This document shows positions 53,101 through 62,279 of a DNA stretch of 64,000 bases, piece after piece. This DNA is from Ruminococcus sp. (lineage in GTDB: Bacteria; Bacillota; Clostridia; Oscillospirales; Acutalibacteraceae). The stretch is from NCBI GenBank assembly GCA_022768065.1, contig JALELS010000019.1, positions 37,709-101,708 on the forward strand, read 5' to 3'. The notes beneath the pieces were generated by a model. That model searched no databases. It was not told the origin of the DNA and worked only from the letters and a program-made list of their open reading frames with translations. Position 1 is the first letter of the stretch, and every line of letters begins with the position of its first letter. The translations under genes and the position numbers were made by a program.

Positions 53101-53499
53101 GTGCTTGAAAGCAAAATCAAAAAGTCAAGGCTCAGCGGTATAGTCGTAAACGACAAAGACGCCATAGAGGGTATGGACAGAGACGTCAGCGGCCGCTTTA
53201 TAAATGTAACCTGCGACAAAAAGAACGGCGGCTATAAGGGCGATTTGCTGTCATTAGAGGAACTCGGAAAGCTCAAAACCGAGATAGACGGTATTTTGCG
53301 CGAAATGGCAAATTCTCTGAAAGCCGGAAAGATAGAGGTTCTTCCGTGCGAGAGCACAAATTACCGCGATGTATGCGCCTATTGCGATTATTATGCCGTT
53401 TGCGGATTTGAGCAAGGCGCGCCCGTAAGAAAAATAGAAAAAATGTCGCTTAAAGATGCGAAAAAAGCGCTGAATGAGGAGGGTGAGGACGTTGGCTGA
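50146..53499 (+). CDS. addB: AddAB helicase-nuclease subunit AddB
   Basis: The 1117-residue protein begins MLNFILGRNNSGKTEKI (Walker-A-like), has a long inactivated helicase core, and ends with a RecB-type nuclease domain. The Fe-S Cys are visible: one in YKCPFEYFCKYG (around 765) and the rest in LPCESTNYRDVCAYCDYYAVC near the C-terminus; VIDYKSGGK is the nuclease motif. With AddA it processes double-strand ends for recombination. GGGGGG stands 6 nt before the ATG at 50146. It overlaps addA by 8 bp. Confidence 0.94.
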   Translation: MLNFILGRNNSGKTEKIRTLIAERASENKKCILIVPEQFSFESERSILEKIGAQKMLNVDILSFTRLAFVINEQYGKALNKTIDDGTRKVMMSLSLEALSGKLEYFKKFSSKPALLSTLLTFVTELKQCAVSPDEIAEVSEKTENKSLGKKLSELALITATYDALVSRSFFDDENLLTVAADMISETDFFDGKAVYFDAFCGFTKQERNCIKSILPKAENVYISLCTDRDLSREGISVFENVNSEFSYLKECAAEQNVRVSQPEILNVKEDGRSPELVYLEKYLCGEESEPYKKECENIVVCAAGNMADEADFVACEIKKILRCDPALRCRNIAVIERTAGTYDKELIESFRKYGVPIFEDKRKPIGVQPVMVFVKCLLMLCAEGFSTENFMRLLKTGLTALSADEISELENYAFIWNIDGSKWRRDFTENPNGLGVDMTEKSQETLIRLNDIRKKSVLPILTFKKAFEDADGEKKSELIYDFLVKNGVTAKLREKTEYLISSGDTVLCEEQDTVWATLMDMLGKMASAIGKAVVTPKRYSELFDILLSAVTLGSLPQELDSVTVGAADRIRVSDCKVTFIIGADSGVFPLDPSTEGLLSDSERKIIGSLGVKLAETAEYKAVDEKFTAYRALTSPSEKLYVTYSLSNFDGGSMRPSEIVDNIVTAFPNVPKLDTALLDSLYPIESDASAFRALATGYRENTALIATLKKYFSGKNEYSSQIKSLDRLVSGEEIKIKDPKNAISLFGKSMYVSASRVETYYKCPFEYFCKYGLNAKPRKTAELDPAQSGTVIHFVLEHILSLYSKPKLIELSDNDIKTIVKNLLSEYLDETTGGKENKEQRFLYLYNRLSDSLFEVVKRIAEELKVSDFTPSGFEVKIDEDGEIPSYAVALPDGGFLKIRGSVDRVDTMEKNGKTYLRVIDYKSGGKTFLLSDVLSGLNMQMLIYLFALGENGKEKYGDVFPCGVLYMPAKKAADDLGRNAKSEEVLESKIKKSRLSGIVVNDKDAIEGMDRDVSGRFINVTCDKKNGGYKGDLLSLEELGKLKTEIDGILREMANSLKAGKIEVLPCESTNYRDVCAYCDYYAVCGFEQGAPVRKIEKMSLKDAKKALNEEGEDVG

Positions 53500-56400
53500 A
53501 AAGAAAATCAAATGGACTGCGGCGCAGGAAAACGCAATAGATTCGCGCAACGGTTCGGTCTTGGTATCCGCCGCGGCAGGTTCGGGCAAAACTGCCGTAC
53601 TTGTTGAACGCGTTATCAGGCGTATCTGCGACGAAAAAAATCCGTGTCCCGTTGACAGCCTGCTTGTTGTTACTTTCACCAAAGCTGCGGCAGCCGAAAT
53701 GAAAGAGCGTATAAATGCGCGCCTTACAGAGCTTTTACAGTCTGACCCCGGCAATCGCTATCTCGCAAGACAGCGTATGATGCTGCCTGCAAGCGATATT
53801 TGCACCATAGATTCGTTTTGCTTAAAGCTTGTCAGGGCAAATTACGATTCTCTCGGCATTACCCCAGATTTTCGCACGCTTGACGATAACGAAAAAAAGC
53901 TTCTTATAAAAGAGGCTGCGGACAAAACCCTGGAGGAGCTTTACGAAGAGGGTTCAAAAGAGTTTAAATCACTTACGGAGCTGTTGATAAGCGGCAGAAC
54001 CGACGATAAACTCTCCGAGGTTATTTACAAGCTCTACGAGAACGCCTGTGCGTACGCTTTCCCCAAAAAATGGCTCAACAGCGTGGTAAGGCTCTATAAT
54101 TCCTCCCTCTTGCCGCAGCAGACGCCGTGGGGTCAAAAAATATTAAGGGACGTTATCGAGCAGGTCCGCTATTGCGGCGAAACTCTCGGTAAATGTGCGG
54201 TTATGCTCCGTGAAGAACCGGAGCTTGAAGCCTGCTATTTACCGGCGATTTACTCCGACAGTATGCATTATAAAGCGACGTATAATGCGGCGTGTCGCGG
54301 CGATTGGGAGCGCGTTAAATCTCTTATTGACGGGTTCAAACCCGAAAGGCTGAAAAGCGCCCCAAAGGATTTTGCGGACTCTCCTTTAAAAGAACGTGTT
54401 AAGTCGCTTAGAGACGATTGTAAAAAAACGTATACTTCTCTCGGAAAAGAAGTTTGCGTCACACAGGAAGAATTTCGCGAGGATACCGCAGAGCTCAGAA
54501 GTGTAATTATCAAGCTGTTTTCGGCGGTTATGCTGTTTTCAAAACACTATTCGGAGCTCAAAGAAAAGCAAAACGCATACGACTTTTCCGATATTTCGCA
54601 TATGGCTCTCGCCTTGCTCGTGAGCAGAAACGATGATGACAACATCGTCAGAACATACCTTGCAAAAGAGCTTTCGCATAAGTATACGGAAATACTGATA
54701 GATGAGTATCAGGACACAAACAAAGCGCAGGATATGCTTTTTAGAGCGCTGTCCGATAATGAAGAAAATCTTTTTATCGTCGGCGACGTTAAGCAGAGTA
54801 TATACGGCTTCAGGCTTGCCATGCCCGAAATATTTTTACAAAAGCGCAAGCGCCTGCCCGACTTTGACGGCAAAAATTATCCTGCAAAAATAAATCTCGA
54901 TGAGAATTTCCGAAGCCGTAAAGAGGTTACGGAATATATAAACTATGTTTTCGGCAGAGTGATGAGCGAGGACAGCTGCGGTATAAATTATGACAACAAC
55001 GAATCGCTGAAAGCGGGTGCCGATTACGAAAAGACCGATTTTCCGTGCGCCGAGCTTCATATAGTGGATAAATCGGCAATCTGCTGTGAAGGTCTTCCCG
55101 AAGCCTGTCATATAGCCGATGTTATAAAAAAGCTGATAGACGAAAAGATGCCCGTAAAAACAAAAACGGGGTACAGACCAATAATGTATAAGGACATCTG
55201 TATACTTATGAGAGCAATGGGCGGAGCGGACGATTACTTTGACGCCCTTACAAAGAAAAATATCCCCGTGTATTATCAAAAGAGAGGCGGATTTTTCCAA
55301 AACACCGAAATAAATGTAATGCTGTCATTCCTTGAAATTATTGATAACCCTTTGCAGGACGTTCCGCTTCTTTCGGTTCTTATGTCGCCTCTGTACGGCT
55401 TTACCGCCGATGACCTTGCGGTTATCCGCTCACAAAAAAGAAACGGGTATCTCTTTAACGCCGTTTCGGAAAGCGGGCTTGAAAAGTGCCGCGACTTTAT
55501 AAAAAGTCTCACAGAATACAGAGAGATGAGTACCACGTGCTCCGTCAGCGACCTCTTGCGCTCAATATATGAGAGAACGGCGTATCCGTCTATCGTTCTT
55601 TCTATGACGGATGGCGATACACGGCGCCTTAATTTGCTCCTTCTCCTGCAATATGCGGAAAACTACGAAAGCAATTCCGATTTGGGACTTTCCGGCTTTG
55701 TCCGTTATTTGGCGCGTACAAGAGACGGCAACAGCAGCATAGACTCTTCCACGGGCATCTCCGAATATGCCGATGTAGTAAGAATTATGAGTATCCATGC
55801 GAGCAAAGGTCTTGAATTTCCCGTGGTCATTATTGCCGGTTGCGGCAATAAAATCAATACAATGTCGCAGTATGATGCATTGCTTGTTGACCCTGCCGCC
55901 GCTCTCGGAGCGGGTATTAAACGAATTGTAAACAAAACGGGCAGAGTTTTTGAGACTCTGCAGCACTATGCCTGCCGTCTTGCGATACGCGACAGCGAAA
56001 GGGCAGAGGAGCTCAGAATTTTATATGTCGCAATGACCAGAGCGAGAGAACGGCTTATAATAGTCGGTTCTTCCGACAATCCCGAGCGCCTTGTAGGAAA
56101 ATGCAGCGCGTCTCTTTACGGCGACGGAAATCTTTCGTCGGCACTTATAAAAAAGGCAGCGTCTTATCTCGATATATTGATTCCGAGTCTTATGTGGCAC
56201 AAAGACGCAAAACTGCTGAGAAGTTTTGCGGCAAAACCCGAATACGGCATTTGTAAGGCGGATTTTCCGCTTAATGTTGAGTGTGTTACTTCGGTATCTT
56301 CGGAAGAGTATCTTGCCGACGATAAAGCCGTTGCCGCACCGGATGAAAATATGCTTGAAGAAATTAAAAAACGGACTTCATATGTTTACGGGTATTCACG

Positions 56401-57022
56401 TCTTTCCGATTATGCCGCGAAAATGTCCGCGTCTTCCGCCGAAACCGGTTCGCGCAGTCTCGATTGGTATTTTACCGCAAAACCGGACTTCCTGTGCAAA
56501 AACGATATGACTCCGGCAATGCGCGGAACGGCGGCGCACCGTTTCCTTGAAATTTGCGATTTGGATTTGGGCGAGCAGTCCGTCGAAAAAGAAATCGAAA
56601 GACTCGTTTCTATCGGAAAACTGACGGAATCCGAGGCGTCGGCAACAGACAAAAAAATGCTCGAGGGATTTTTCAAAAGCGAAATATTCAAGCGCATTAA
56701 AAATTCCGATAAAGTGTATAGGGAGCAAAAATTTACGATTGCCGTTCCGCTCGGCGAATTAAACAGCGATGTACCTAGGGAGTTCTCGTCCGAAAAGACC
56801 GTTGTTCAGGGCGTTATCGACTGTGCATTTTGCGAAAACGGAAAGACGGTTGTTGTCGATTACAAGACGGATAACGTAAAAGACGAGGAAGAACTCAAAC
56901 GCAGGTATTCGGGGCAGCTTTCGATTTATAAGCGTGCTGCAGAGGAGATTTTTTCACAGCCTGTCAAAGAAACGCTTATCTTTTCGCTGCGCCTTAACAA
57001 AACTGTGACTTTGGATATATAA
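53492..57022 (+). CDS. addA: AddAB helicase-nuclease subunit AddA
   Basis: The 1176-residue UvrD-type helicase-nuclease has the Q motif WTAAQENAI, Walker A SAAAGSGKTAVLVERV, IDEYQDTNKAQ, VGDVKQSIYGFR, MSIHASKGLEFPVV, YVAMTRARERL and the C-terminal nuclease motif VVVDYKTDNV. The likely start is a TTG at 53492, 9 nt after AGGAGG; the ATG at 53474 lies before that site. The start overlaps the addB stop, so the two are translated together. Confidence 0.94.
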   Translation: MAEKKIKWTAAQENAIDSRNGSVLVSAAAGSGKTAVLVERVIRRICDEKNPCPVDSLLVVTFTKAAAAEMKERINARLTELLQSDPGNRYLARQRMMLPASDICTIDSFCLKLVRANYDSLGITPDFRTLDDNEKKLLIKEAADKTLEELYEEGSKEFKSLTELLISGRTDDKLSEVIYKLYENACAYAFPKKWLNSVVRLYNSSLLPQQTPWGQKILRDVIEQVRYCGETLGKCAVMLREEPELEACYLPAIYSDSMHYKATYNAACRGDWERVKSLIDGFKPERLKSAPKDFADSPLKERVKSLRDDCKKTYTSLGKEVCVTQEEFREDTAELRSVIIKLFSAVMLFSKHYSELKEKQNAYDFSDISHMALALLVSRNDDDNIVRTYLAKELSHKYTEILIDEYQDTNKAQDMLFRALSDNEENLFIVGDVKQSIYGFRLAMPEIFLQKRKRLPDFDGKNYPAKINLDENFRSRKEVTEYINYVFGRVMSEDSCGINYDNNESLKAGADYEKTDFPCAELHIVDKSAICCEGLPEACHIADVIKKLIDEKMPVKTKTGYRPIMYKDICILMRAMGGADDYFDALTKKNIPVYYQKRGGFFQNTEINVMLSFLEIIDNPLQDVPLLSVLMSPLYGFTADDLAVIRSQKRNGYLFNAVSESGLEKCRDFIKSLTEYREMSTTCSVSDLLRSIYERTAYPSIVLSMTDGDTRRLNLLLLLQYAENYESNSDLGLSGFVRYLARTRDGNSSIDSSTGISEYADVVRIMSIHASKGLEFPVVIIAGCGNKINTMSQYDALLVDPAAALGAGIKRIVNKTGRVFETLQHYACRLAIRDSERAEELRILYVAMTRARERLIIVGSSDNPERLVGKCSASLYGDGNLSSALIKKAASYLDILIPSLMWHKDAKLLRSFAAKPEYGICKADFPLNVECVTSVSSEEYLADDKAVAAPDENMLEEIKKRTSYVYGYSRLSDYAAKMSASSAETGSRSLDWYFTAKPDFLCKNDMTPAMRGTAAHRFLEICDLDLGEQSVEKEIERLVSIGKLTESEASATDKKMLEGFFKSEIFKRIKNSDKVYREQKFTIAVPLGELNSDVPREFSSEKTVVQGVIDCAFCENGKTVVVDYKTDNVKDEEELKRRYSGQLSIYKRAAEEIFSQPVKETLIFSLRLNKTVTLDI

Positions 57023-57037
57023 AATTTGAAAAAATGC

Positions 57038-57066
57038 TTGCTTTTTAAAGCTAAGTATGATAGAAT
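57038..57066 (+). promoter_or_regulatory. Promoter of rpmE
   Basis: TTGCTT (57038-57043) and TAGAAT (57061-57066) are 17 bp apart, with TGA extending the -10. Confidence 0.6.
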
Positions 57067-57121
57067 TTCTATCGCTGTTAAAATGTAACTTAATATGTAT
57101 TCCCGAAAGAGGTGACAGATA

Positions 57122-57325
57122 ATGAAAGAAGGCATACATCCCGAGTACAAAGAGACGACCGTAAAATGTGCTTGCGGCGCCGAGTACAAAACTCGTTCTA
57201 CTAAAGAGAATATCCGCGTTGATATTTGTTCTAAATGCCATCCGTTTTTCACCGGTAAGCAGAAGCTTGTTGATACCGGCGGACGTGTTGACAGATTCAA
57301 GAAAAGATACAATCTTGATAAGTAA
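57122..57325 (+). CDS. rpmE: 50S ribosomal protein L31 (zinc-binding type)
   Basis: The 67-residue protein shows the bL31 pattern [33 protein letters not shown] and VDRFKKRY. Cys16, Cys18, Cys36 and Cys39 make the zinc site of the C+ paralogue. AGAGGTG precedes the ATG. It has its own promoter and terminator. Confidence 0.97.
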   Translation: MKEGIHPEYKETTVKCACGAEYKTRSTKENIRVDICSKCHPFFTGKQKLVDTGGRVDRFKKRYNLDK

Positions 57326-57331
57326 TTTAGG

Positions 57332-57364
57332 GAAGCGGTACTTTTGTACCGCTTCTTGATTTTT
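57332..57364 (+). terminator. Terminator of rpmE
   Basis: A perfect 10-bp stem (57332-57341 with 57346-57355, TTTT loop) is followed by TTGATTTTT. Confidence 0.88.
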
Positions 57365-57385
57365 ATAAGGAGTGCGGTGAAAAAT

Positions 57386-58006
57386 ATGCCGAGCTATAAA
57401 ACGGTCAAAAAAAGAGCCTGCGATGAATTCACCGAAAAGCGGTCGCGTTTTATAGGCTACGTTTGTCCCGTTAAAACAGTAGAGGAGGCAAACGGTTTTA
57501 TATCCGAAATAAGGCAGAAGCATTGGGATGCAAAGCACAATGTTTATGCATACATACTGCGTGACGGCAATATTAAAAAATATTCGGATGACGGCGAGCC
57601 GCAGGGAACGGCGGGTGTGCCGGTTTTGGATGTTCTCGAAAAAAGCGACGTCAAAGATGTCTGCGTTGTCGCAACAAGGTACTTCGGCGGCATACTTTTG
57701 GGCGGAGGCGGCCTCGTAAGGGCGTATTCGCATACCGCAAAAATAGCTCTTGATTCGGGCGAAATTATAACTATGGCAAAGTGTGACGAGCTTTGTGTAG
57801 TTTCCGATTACAATTATTACGGCAGACTTGCGTCTCTCATTCCCGAAAACGGCGGAACGGTGATTTCTGCGGATTTTGCCGATAATGTAAAGGTCTGCTT
57901 CAGTATTCCGTGCGAAAAGACCGACAGCCTTAAAAAACTTATAGTCGATTCGTCAAACGGCAGATTTTTCGCCGAAAAAACGGGCGAGAAATATGCCGAA
58001 ATATAA
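57386..58006 (+). CDS. YigZ/IMPACT family protein
   Basis: The 206-residue protein has the UPF0029 N-terminal domain (KRSRFIGYVCPVKTVEEA, HNVYAYILRDG, YSDDGEPQGTAGVPVL, VVATRYFGGILLGGGGLVRA) and a C-terminal DUF1949-like domain. It is a conserved cytoplasmic protein of uncertain, translation-linked role. GCGGTG precedes the ATG at 57386; a GTG at 57377 with AGGAG upstream is an alternative start. Confidence 0.9.
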   Translation: MPSYKTVKKRACDEFTEKRSRFIGYVCPVKTVEEANGFISEIRQKHWDAKHNVYAYILRDGNIKKYSDDGEPQGTAGVPVLDVLEKSDVKDVCVVATRYFGGILLGGGGLVRAYSHTAKIALDSGEIITMAKCDELCVVSDYNYYGRLASLIPENGGTVISADFADNVKVCFSIPCEKTDSLKKLIVDSSNGRFFAEKTGEKYAEI

Positions 58007-58071
58007 ATTTTAAAATAAAAAAAGGGAAAATGCGTTTTCTTTCGTATATATAATTGAATTGAGGTGAAAGT

Positions 58072-59085
58072 GTGCCTGACATAATACGTGAAACCACCAT
58101 GAAAATCGAACGCGAAACGCTGTCGCCAAATGCGTGTCTCTCCGAAAACAGCAGAGGAAGGCAAAGGAAAGAGCCGGAATGTCCCATAAGGACTTCTTTT
58201 CAGCGTGACCGCGACAGAATAGTTCATTCCAATGCGTTCCGCAGATTAAAGCATAAAACACAGGTGTTTTTGTCTCCGGCAGGCGATCACTACCGCACAA
58301 GACTTACCCATACCCTTGAGGTCGCGCAGATAGCGCGTACAATCGCCCGTGCATTGAGACTCAATGAGGATCTCACGGAGGCGGTGGCACTCGGCCACGA
58401 CCTCGGCCATACACCTTTCGGCCATGCCGGCGAGAGAGCGCTGAACGAGGTTTGCTCGCTGGGCTTTAAACACTATGAGCAGAGCCTTCGCGTTGTGGAC
58501 AAGCTTGAGAAACACGGGGACGGGCTTAATCTTACATATGAGGTGCGCGACGGTATAGTTTGCCATACTACCGGCAAAGAAGCCGATACTCTTGAGGGCA
58601 GAATAGTTAAATTGTCCGATAAAATAGCGTATATAAATCACGATATAGATGATGCGATAGTTGCGGGAGTGCTGTCTGAGGACAGTATCCCAAATGATAT
58701 AAGAGATGCTCTCGGCAAGAGTAAGTCAGACAGAATAAATACTCTTGTTACGTCGGTAATAAATAACAGCGGCGACGATATAGTCCTCGGTAAAAATGAA
58801 ACAGAACCGTTTTCGGAACTGTGTGATTTTATGTTCCGCAACGTCTATACAAATCCCGTGTGCAAGGGGGAGGAGAAGAAGGCGGAAGCGCTTATAAAAA
58901 CGCTGTTCGATTATTTCACAAGTCACCCTCTTTCCATGCCTACCGAATATGAGTCTATTTATTTGAGCGAGGGCGCCGAAAGAGCCGCCTGCGACTATGT
59001 CGCCGGAATGTCCGACAGCTACGTTCTCCATGTGTACAATAATTTGTTTATTCCGAAGTCCTGGATTGGGTGGGACAATCTTTGA
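58072..59085 (+). CDS. dgt: Deoxyguanosinetriphosphate triphosphohydrolase-like HD protein
   Basis: The 337-residue protein is a dGTPase-like HD-domain enzyme. Metal residues are in RTRLTHTLEVAQIART, LGHDLGHTPFGHAGE and KLSDKIAYINHDIDDA. It hydrolyses dNTPs to nucleosides and triphosphate. It starts with GTG, preceded by GAGGTG. It is followed after 15 bp by dnaG and then rpoD, the common dgt-dnaG-rpoD order of clostridia. Confidence 0.93.
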   Translation: MPDIIRETTMKIERETLSPNACLSENSRGRQRKEPECPIRTSFQRDRDRIVHSNAFRRLKHKTQVFLSPAGDHYRTRLTHTLEVAQIARTIARALRLNEDLTEAVALGHDLGHTPFGHAGERALNEVCSLGFKHYEQSLRVVDKLEKHGDGLNLTYEVRDGIVCHTTGKEADTLEGRIVKLSDKIAYINHDIDDAIVAGVLSEDSIPNDIRDALGKSKSDRINTLVTSVINNSGDDIVLGKNETEPFSELCDFMFRNVYTNPVCKGEEKKAEALIKTLFDYFTSHPLSMPTEYESIYLSEGAERAACDYVAGMSDSYVLHVYNNLFIPKSWIGWDNL

Positions 59086-59100
59086 GAGAGGTGATGTTAT

Positions 59101-60861
59101 ATGGCTTTAAGCGATGAATTTCTCGATGATCTTCGCCGCCGCGCCGATATTGAATCTACCGTTTCCTCATATGTTTCGCTTAAACGAAAGGGCAAAATAT
59201 TGACGGGGCTTTGCCCGTTTCACAACGAAAAGACACCGTCGTTTACGGTCTATCCCGAAACACAGTCGTATTATTGCTTCGGGTGCGGCAACGGCGGAGA
59301 CGTCATAACCTTTATACGAAATATCGAAAACCTCGATTATATGGAGGCTGTTAAATTCCTTGCCGACAGGCACGGTGTATCTATGCCGCAAGACGGATTT
59401 GACGCGGGTCTCAGCAAAAAAAGAACCGAGATGTACGGCGCCAACCGCGAGGCGGCAAGGTTTTTCCATGCAAAGCTCTATTCGCCGGAGGGCAGGCAGG
59501 GTCTTGAATACTTCTATTCGCGCGGTCTTACCGATGATACGATACGTCATTTCGGGCTCGGATACGCTCCTAATTCTTGGCATGAGCTTGAAAATTATCT
59601 TGTGTCAAAGGGCTACAGCCAGCAGCTTCTGTATGAGGCGAATATTCTGAGGTCAACGGTAAAAAACGGAAAAAGATATTATTACGATGCGTTTAAAAAC
59701 AGGGCTATGTTTCCGGTTATTGATTTGCGCGGCAATGTTATTGCTTTCAGCGGCAGACGTATTCACGATGAGGACAGTGACCGCAAGTATGTAAATACAA
59801 GCGACACGCTTGTCTATAAAAAGGGCAGCAATCTGTTTGCCCTCAACTTTGCAAAAAAGTCTAAGAGCGATTCAATAATTCTGTGCGAGGGCAATCTTGA
59901 TGTTATTTCACTGCATCAGGCAGGATTTACAAACGCCGTAGCGGGTCTCGGTACAGCTCTCACGGAAGAGCAGGCGCATCTGCTTTCCCATTATGCGGGC
60001 GAAATTTTTATCTGTTACGATTCCGACGAGGCAGGGCAAAAGGCAACAAGAAAAGCGATAAATATACTCGGCAAGACAACCCTCAAGGTTCGTATAATAC
60101 ATATGACCGGCGGCAAGGACCCCGACGAAATAATACAAAAATTCGGCGCCGAGGGCTTCAGGCGTTGCCTTGATTCGGCGGCGAACGACGTTGAGTTTTC
60201 GCTTCTTTCCGAGCGCTCAAAATATGATATATCGTCTCCTGCCGGCAGAAGCGATTATTTAAAAGCGGCAGCGGCTGTTTTGGCGTCGCTTAACAGTCCG
60301 GTCGAACTCGATATATATATTTCGAGGCTGTCCGAAGAGTTTTCGGTGAATAAGGACGCAATAGCTGCACAAGTCAAAATCGAACGTGCAAAACGCGCTA
60401 AAAAACAAAGAAACGAACTTTATCGCGAAGTGCGTGATGCCGTTATAAATCAGGGCGATAAGATAAATAAGGTCAACACACAGCGCGCAAAAGCTCTCCG
60501 TGCCGCAAAGGCAGAGGAGATACTCATAGCGTCGTTTATGTCCGACCCGGAGCTTTACCGAAAGCTTGAAAGCAAATTGTCACCCGAGCTTTTTGTTACC
60601 GATTTCAACCGACGTGTTTTTTCGGCAATATCGGAGCGAAGTAAAGACGGAAGACCGATAGGACTGTCTTTTCTCGCGTCGGAATTTACTCCCGATGAGA
60701 TAAGCGTTATAGCGCGAATAGAGACCCTGTCAACCGATATTTCCAATTCTCTCAGGGAATGTGAGGATTGTATAAACGTGCTCAAGGATGAAAAGAATAG
60801 ACATATCGGTGTGAAACCGTCCGAAATGTCCGATGAGGACTTCATAAATCTGTTTAAATAA
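59101..60861 (+). CDS. dnaG: DNA primase
   Basis: The 586-residue primase has the N-terminal zinc site (Cys38, His41, Cys59, Cys62 in CPFHNEKTPSF and YYCFGCGNGGD), the TOPRIM core (LCEGNLDVISLHQAGF, CYDSDEAGQKATRKA) and a C-terminal helicase-binding domain. It makes RNA primers for replication. AGAGGTG precedes the ATG; rpoD follows after 28 bp. Confidence 0.96.
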   Translation: MALSDEFLDDLRRRADIESTVSSYVSLKRKGKILTGLCPFHNEKTPSFTVYPETQSYYCFGCGNGGDVITFIRNIENLDYMEAVKFLADRHGVSMPQDGFDAGLSKKRTEMYGANREAARFFHAKLYSPEGRQGLEYFYSRGLTDDTIRHFGLGYAPNSWHELENYLVSKGYSQQLLYEANILRSTVKNGKRYYYDAFKNRAMFPVIDLRGNVIAFSGRRIHDEDSDRKYVNTSDTLVYKKGSNLFALNFAKKSKSDSIILCEGNLDVISLHQAGFTNAVAGLGTALTEEQAHLLSHYAGEIFICYDSDEAGQKATRKAINILGKTTLKVRIIHMTGGKDPDEIIQKFGAEGFRRCLDSAANDVEFSLLSERSKYDISSPAGRSDYLKAAAAVLASLNSPVELDIYISRLSEEFSVNKDAIAAQVKIERAKRAKKQRNELYREVRDAVINQGDKINKVNTQRAKALRAAKAEEILIASFMSDPELYRKLESKLSPELFVTDFNRRVFSAISERSKDGRPIGLSFLASEFTPDEISVIARIETLSTDISNSLRECEDCINVLKDEKNRHIGVKPSEMSDEDFINLFK

Positions 60862-60889
60862 AAAATACATATATGTGTGAGGGAAAAAT

Positions 60890-62023
60890 ATGGACAACAA
60901 CACAAACCACACCTCTGCTGCTACGTCAGCAGGCGAAAAGAAAAACTCCGTAAAAGCGTTGCTCGAAAAAGGCAAGGCTACGGGTAAACTCACTACGCAG
61001 GAGATTGACGCCGCGATAGTTGAGGAAGATTTCGATATGGAAGAGCTTGACAAGCTCTATGAAACTATCGAAAGTATGAATATCGAAATTATAGACGATT
61101 TCAGCGATGTTGAATTGGACAACCTTAATTTCGATACCGAATTGCCCAAAAGCCAGGATGCCGCCGCGGCAGCAAGCGCAGATACGCATAATCTTGCAAT
61201 GGATGACCCGGTCAAGGTGTATCTGAAAGAAATCGGACGTGTTCCGCTTCTTACCGCAGAAGAGGAGCAGGTGCTCGCAATGCGTATAGCCGACGGCGAC
61301 CAGCAGGCAAAACAGCGCCTTGCCGAAGCTAACCTTCGTCTTGTAGTCAGCATTGCAAAGCGCTATGTCGGCAGAGGTATGCAGTTCCTTGACTTGATTC
61401 AGGAGGGCAACCTCGGTCTTATAAAAGCGGTCGATAAATTTGACTACACCAAGGGCTTTAAGTTCTCTACCTATGCCACATGGTGGATTCGTCAGGCTAT
61501 AACAAGAGCGATAGCCGATCAGGCGAGAACCATAAGAATTCCCGTTCATATGGTTGAGACCATCAACAAGGTTAAAAAGACAAACAGTCAGCTTCTCCAT
61601 AAGAACGGCAGAGATCCGACGGCAGAAGAGATTGCCGAGGAACTTCAGATGCCCGTAGAGAAGGTGCGTGAAATACTCAGAGTCGCACAGGAGCCTGTTT
61701 CTCTTGAAACCCCGATAGGTGAGGAGGAGGACAGTCATCTCGGAGACTTCATTCCGGATGACGACGCCCTGGCTCCGGCAGACGCCGCGTCAATGTTACT
61801 TTTAAAAGAACAGCTCGGCGAGGTTCTTAAAACACTTACCGCACGTGAAGAAAAGGTGCTTTCGCTTCGTTTCGGACTTGAGGACGGACATCCGAGAACA
61901 CTTGAGGAAGTCGGCAAGGAATTTAATGTAACGAGAGAGCGTATTCGCCAGATAGAGGCAAAGGCTCTTCGTAAGCTTCGCCATCCCAGCCGCAGCAAAA
62001 AACTCAAGGATTTCCTTGACTGA
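60890..62023 (+). CDS. rpoD: RNA polymerase sigma factor RpoD (SigA)
   Basis: The 377-residue primary sigma factor has region 1.1 ([20 protein letters not shown]), region 1.2 ([20 protein letters not shown]), region 2 ([40 protein letters not shown]), region 3 and region 4 ([20 protein letters not shown]). It recognises the TTGACA/TATAAT promoters seen all over this window. It ends the dgt-dnaG-rpoD unit. Confidence 0.97.
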   Translation: MDNNTNHTSAATSAGEKKNSVKALLEKGKATGKLTTQEIDAAIVEEDFDMEELDKLYETIESMNIEIIDDFSDVELDNLNFDTELPKSQDAAAAASADTHNLAMDDPVKVYLKEIGRVPLLTAEEEQVLAMRIADGDQQAKQRLAEANLRLVVSIAKRYVGRGMQFLDLIQEGNLGLIKAVDKFDYTKGFKFSTYATWWIRQAITRAIADQARTIRIPVHMVETINKVKKTNSQLLHKNGRDPTAEEIAEELQMPVEKVREILRVAQEPVSLETPIGEEEDSHLGDFIPDDDALAPADAASMLLLKEQLGEVLKTLTAREEKVLSLRFGLEDGHPRTLEEVGKEFNVTRERIRQIEAKALRKLRHPSRSKKLKDFLD

Positions 62024-62042
62024 TAAAATCACAAACGCTTTT

Positions 62043-62086
62043 CCCCGAACGATTATCAGGTTCGTTCGGGGGCTTTGTTTTTTATT
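62043..62086 (+). terminator. Terminator of the dgt-dnaG-rpoD operon
   Basis: A perfect 10-bp stem (CCCCGAACGA / TCGTTCGGGG) is followed by GCTTTGTTTTTTATT. Confidence 0.9.
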
Positions 62087-62159
62087 GCCGTTTGCCATGT
62101 AAAATAACAGTATTTTAACCGCTTTTCTTTTTGTTAATAATTTCTTAACTTTACGTTAA

Positions 62160-62188
62160 TTGACAAGTGTCGATTAAATAGGTATAAT
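62160..62188 (+). promoter_or_regulatory. Consensus SigA promoter of the citrate synthase gene
   Basis: TTGACA (62160-62165) and TATAAT (62183-62188) are exactly 17 bp apart. A leader of about 85 nt follows, with a second TATAAT near 62232 that has no good -35. Confidence 0.88.
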
Positions 62189-62279
62189 ACATAATATAAC
62201 GGATTAAAAGCTTTACATTCGAAAAGCATGTATAATACTGACGGTGATTACCGTTTACCGCCGGAAATGAGGAGAGAAA

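Noticed and set aside
56954..57733. 259-codon minus-strand frame across addA end, rpmE and the YigZ gene
   Set aside because: It runs opposite three recognised genes, through a promoter and a terminator; composition is rich in Tyr/Phe/Arg as in a shadow frame.
60926..61738. 270-codon minus-strand frame opposite rpoD
   Set aside because: It is the reverse reading of a conserved sigma factor gene, with no recognisable domain.
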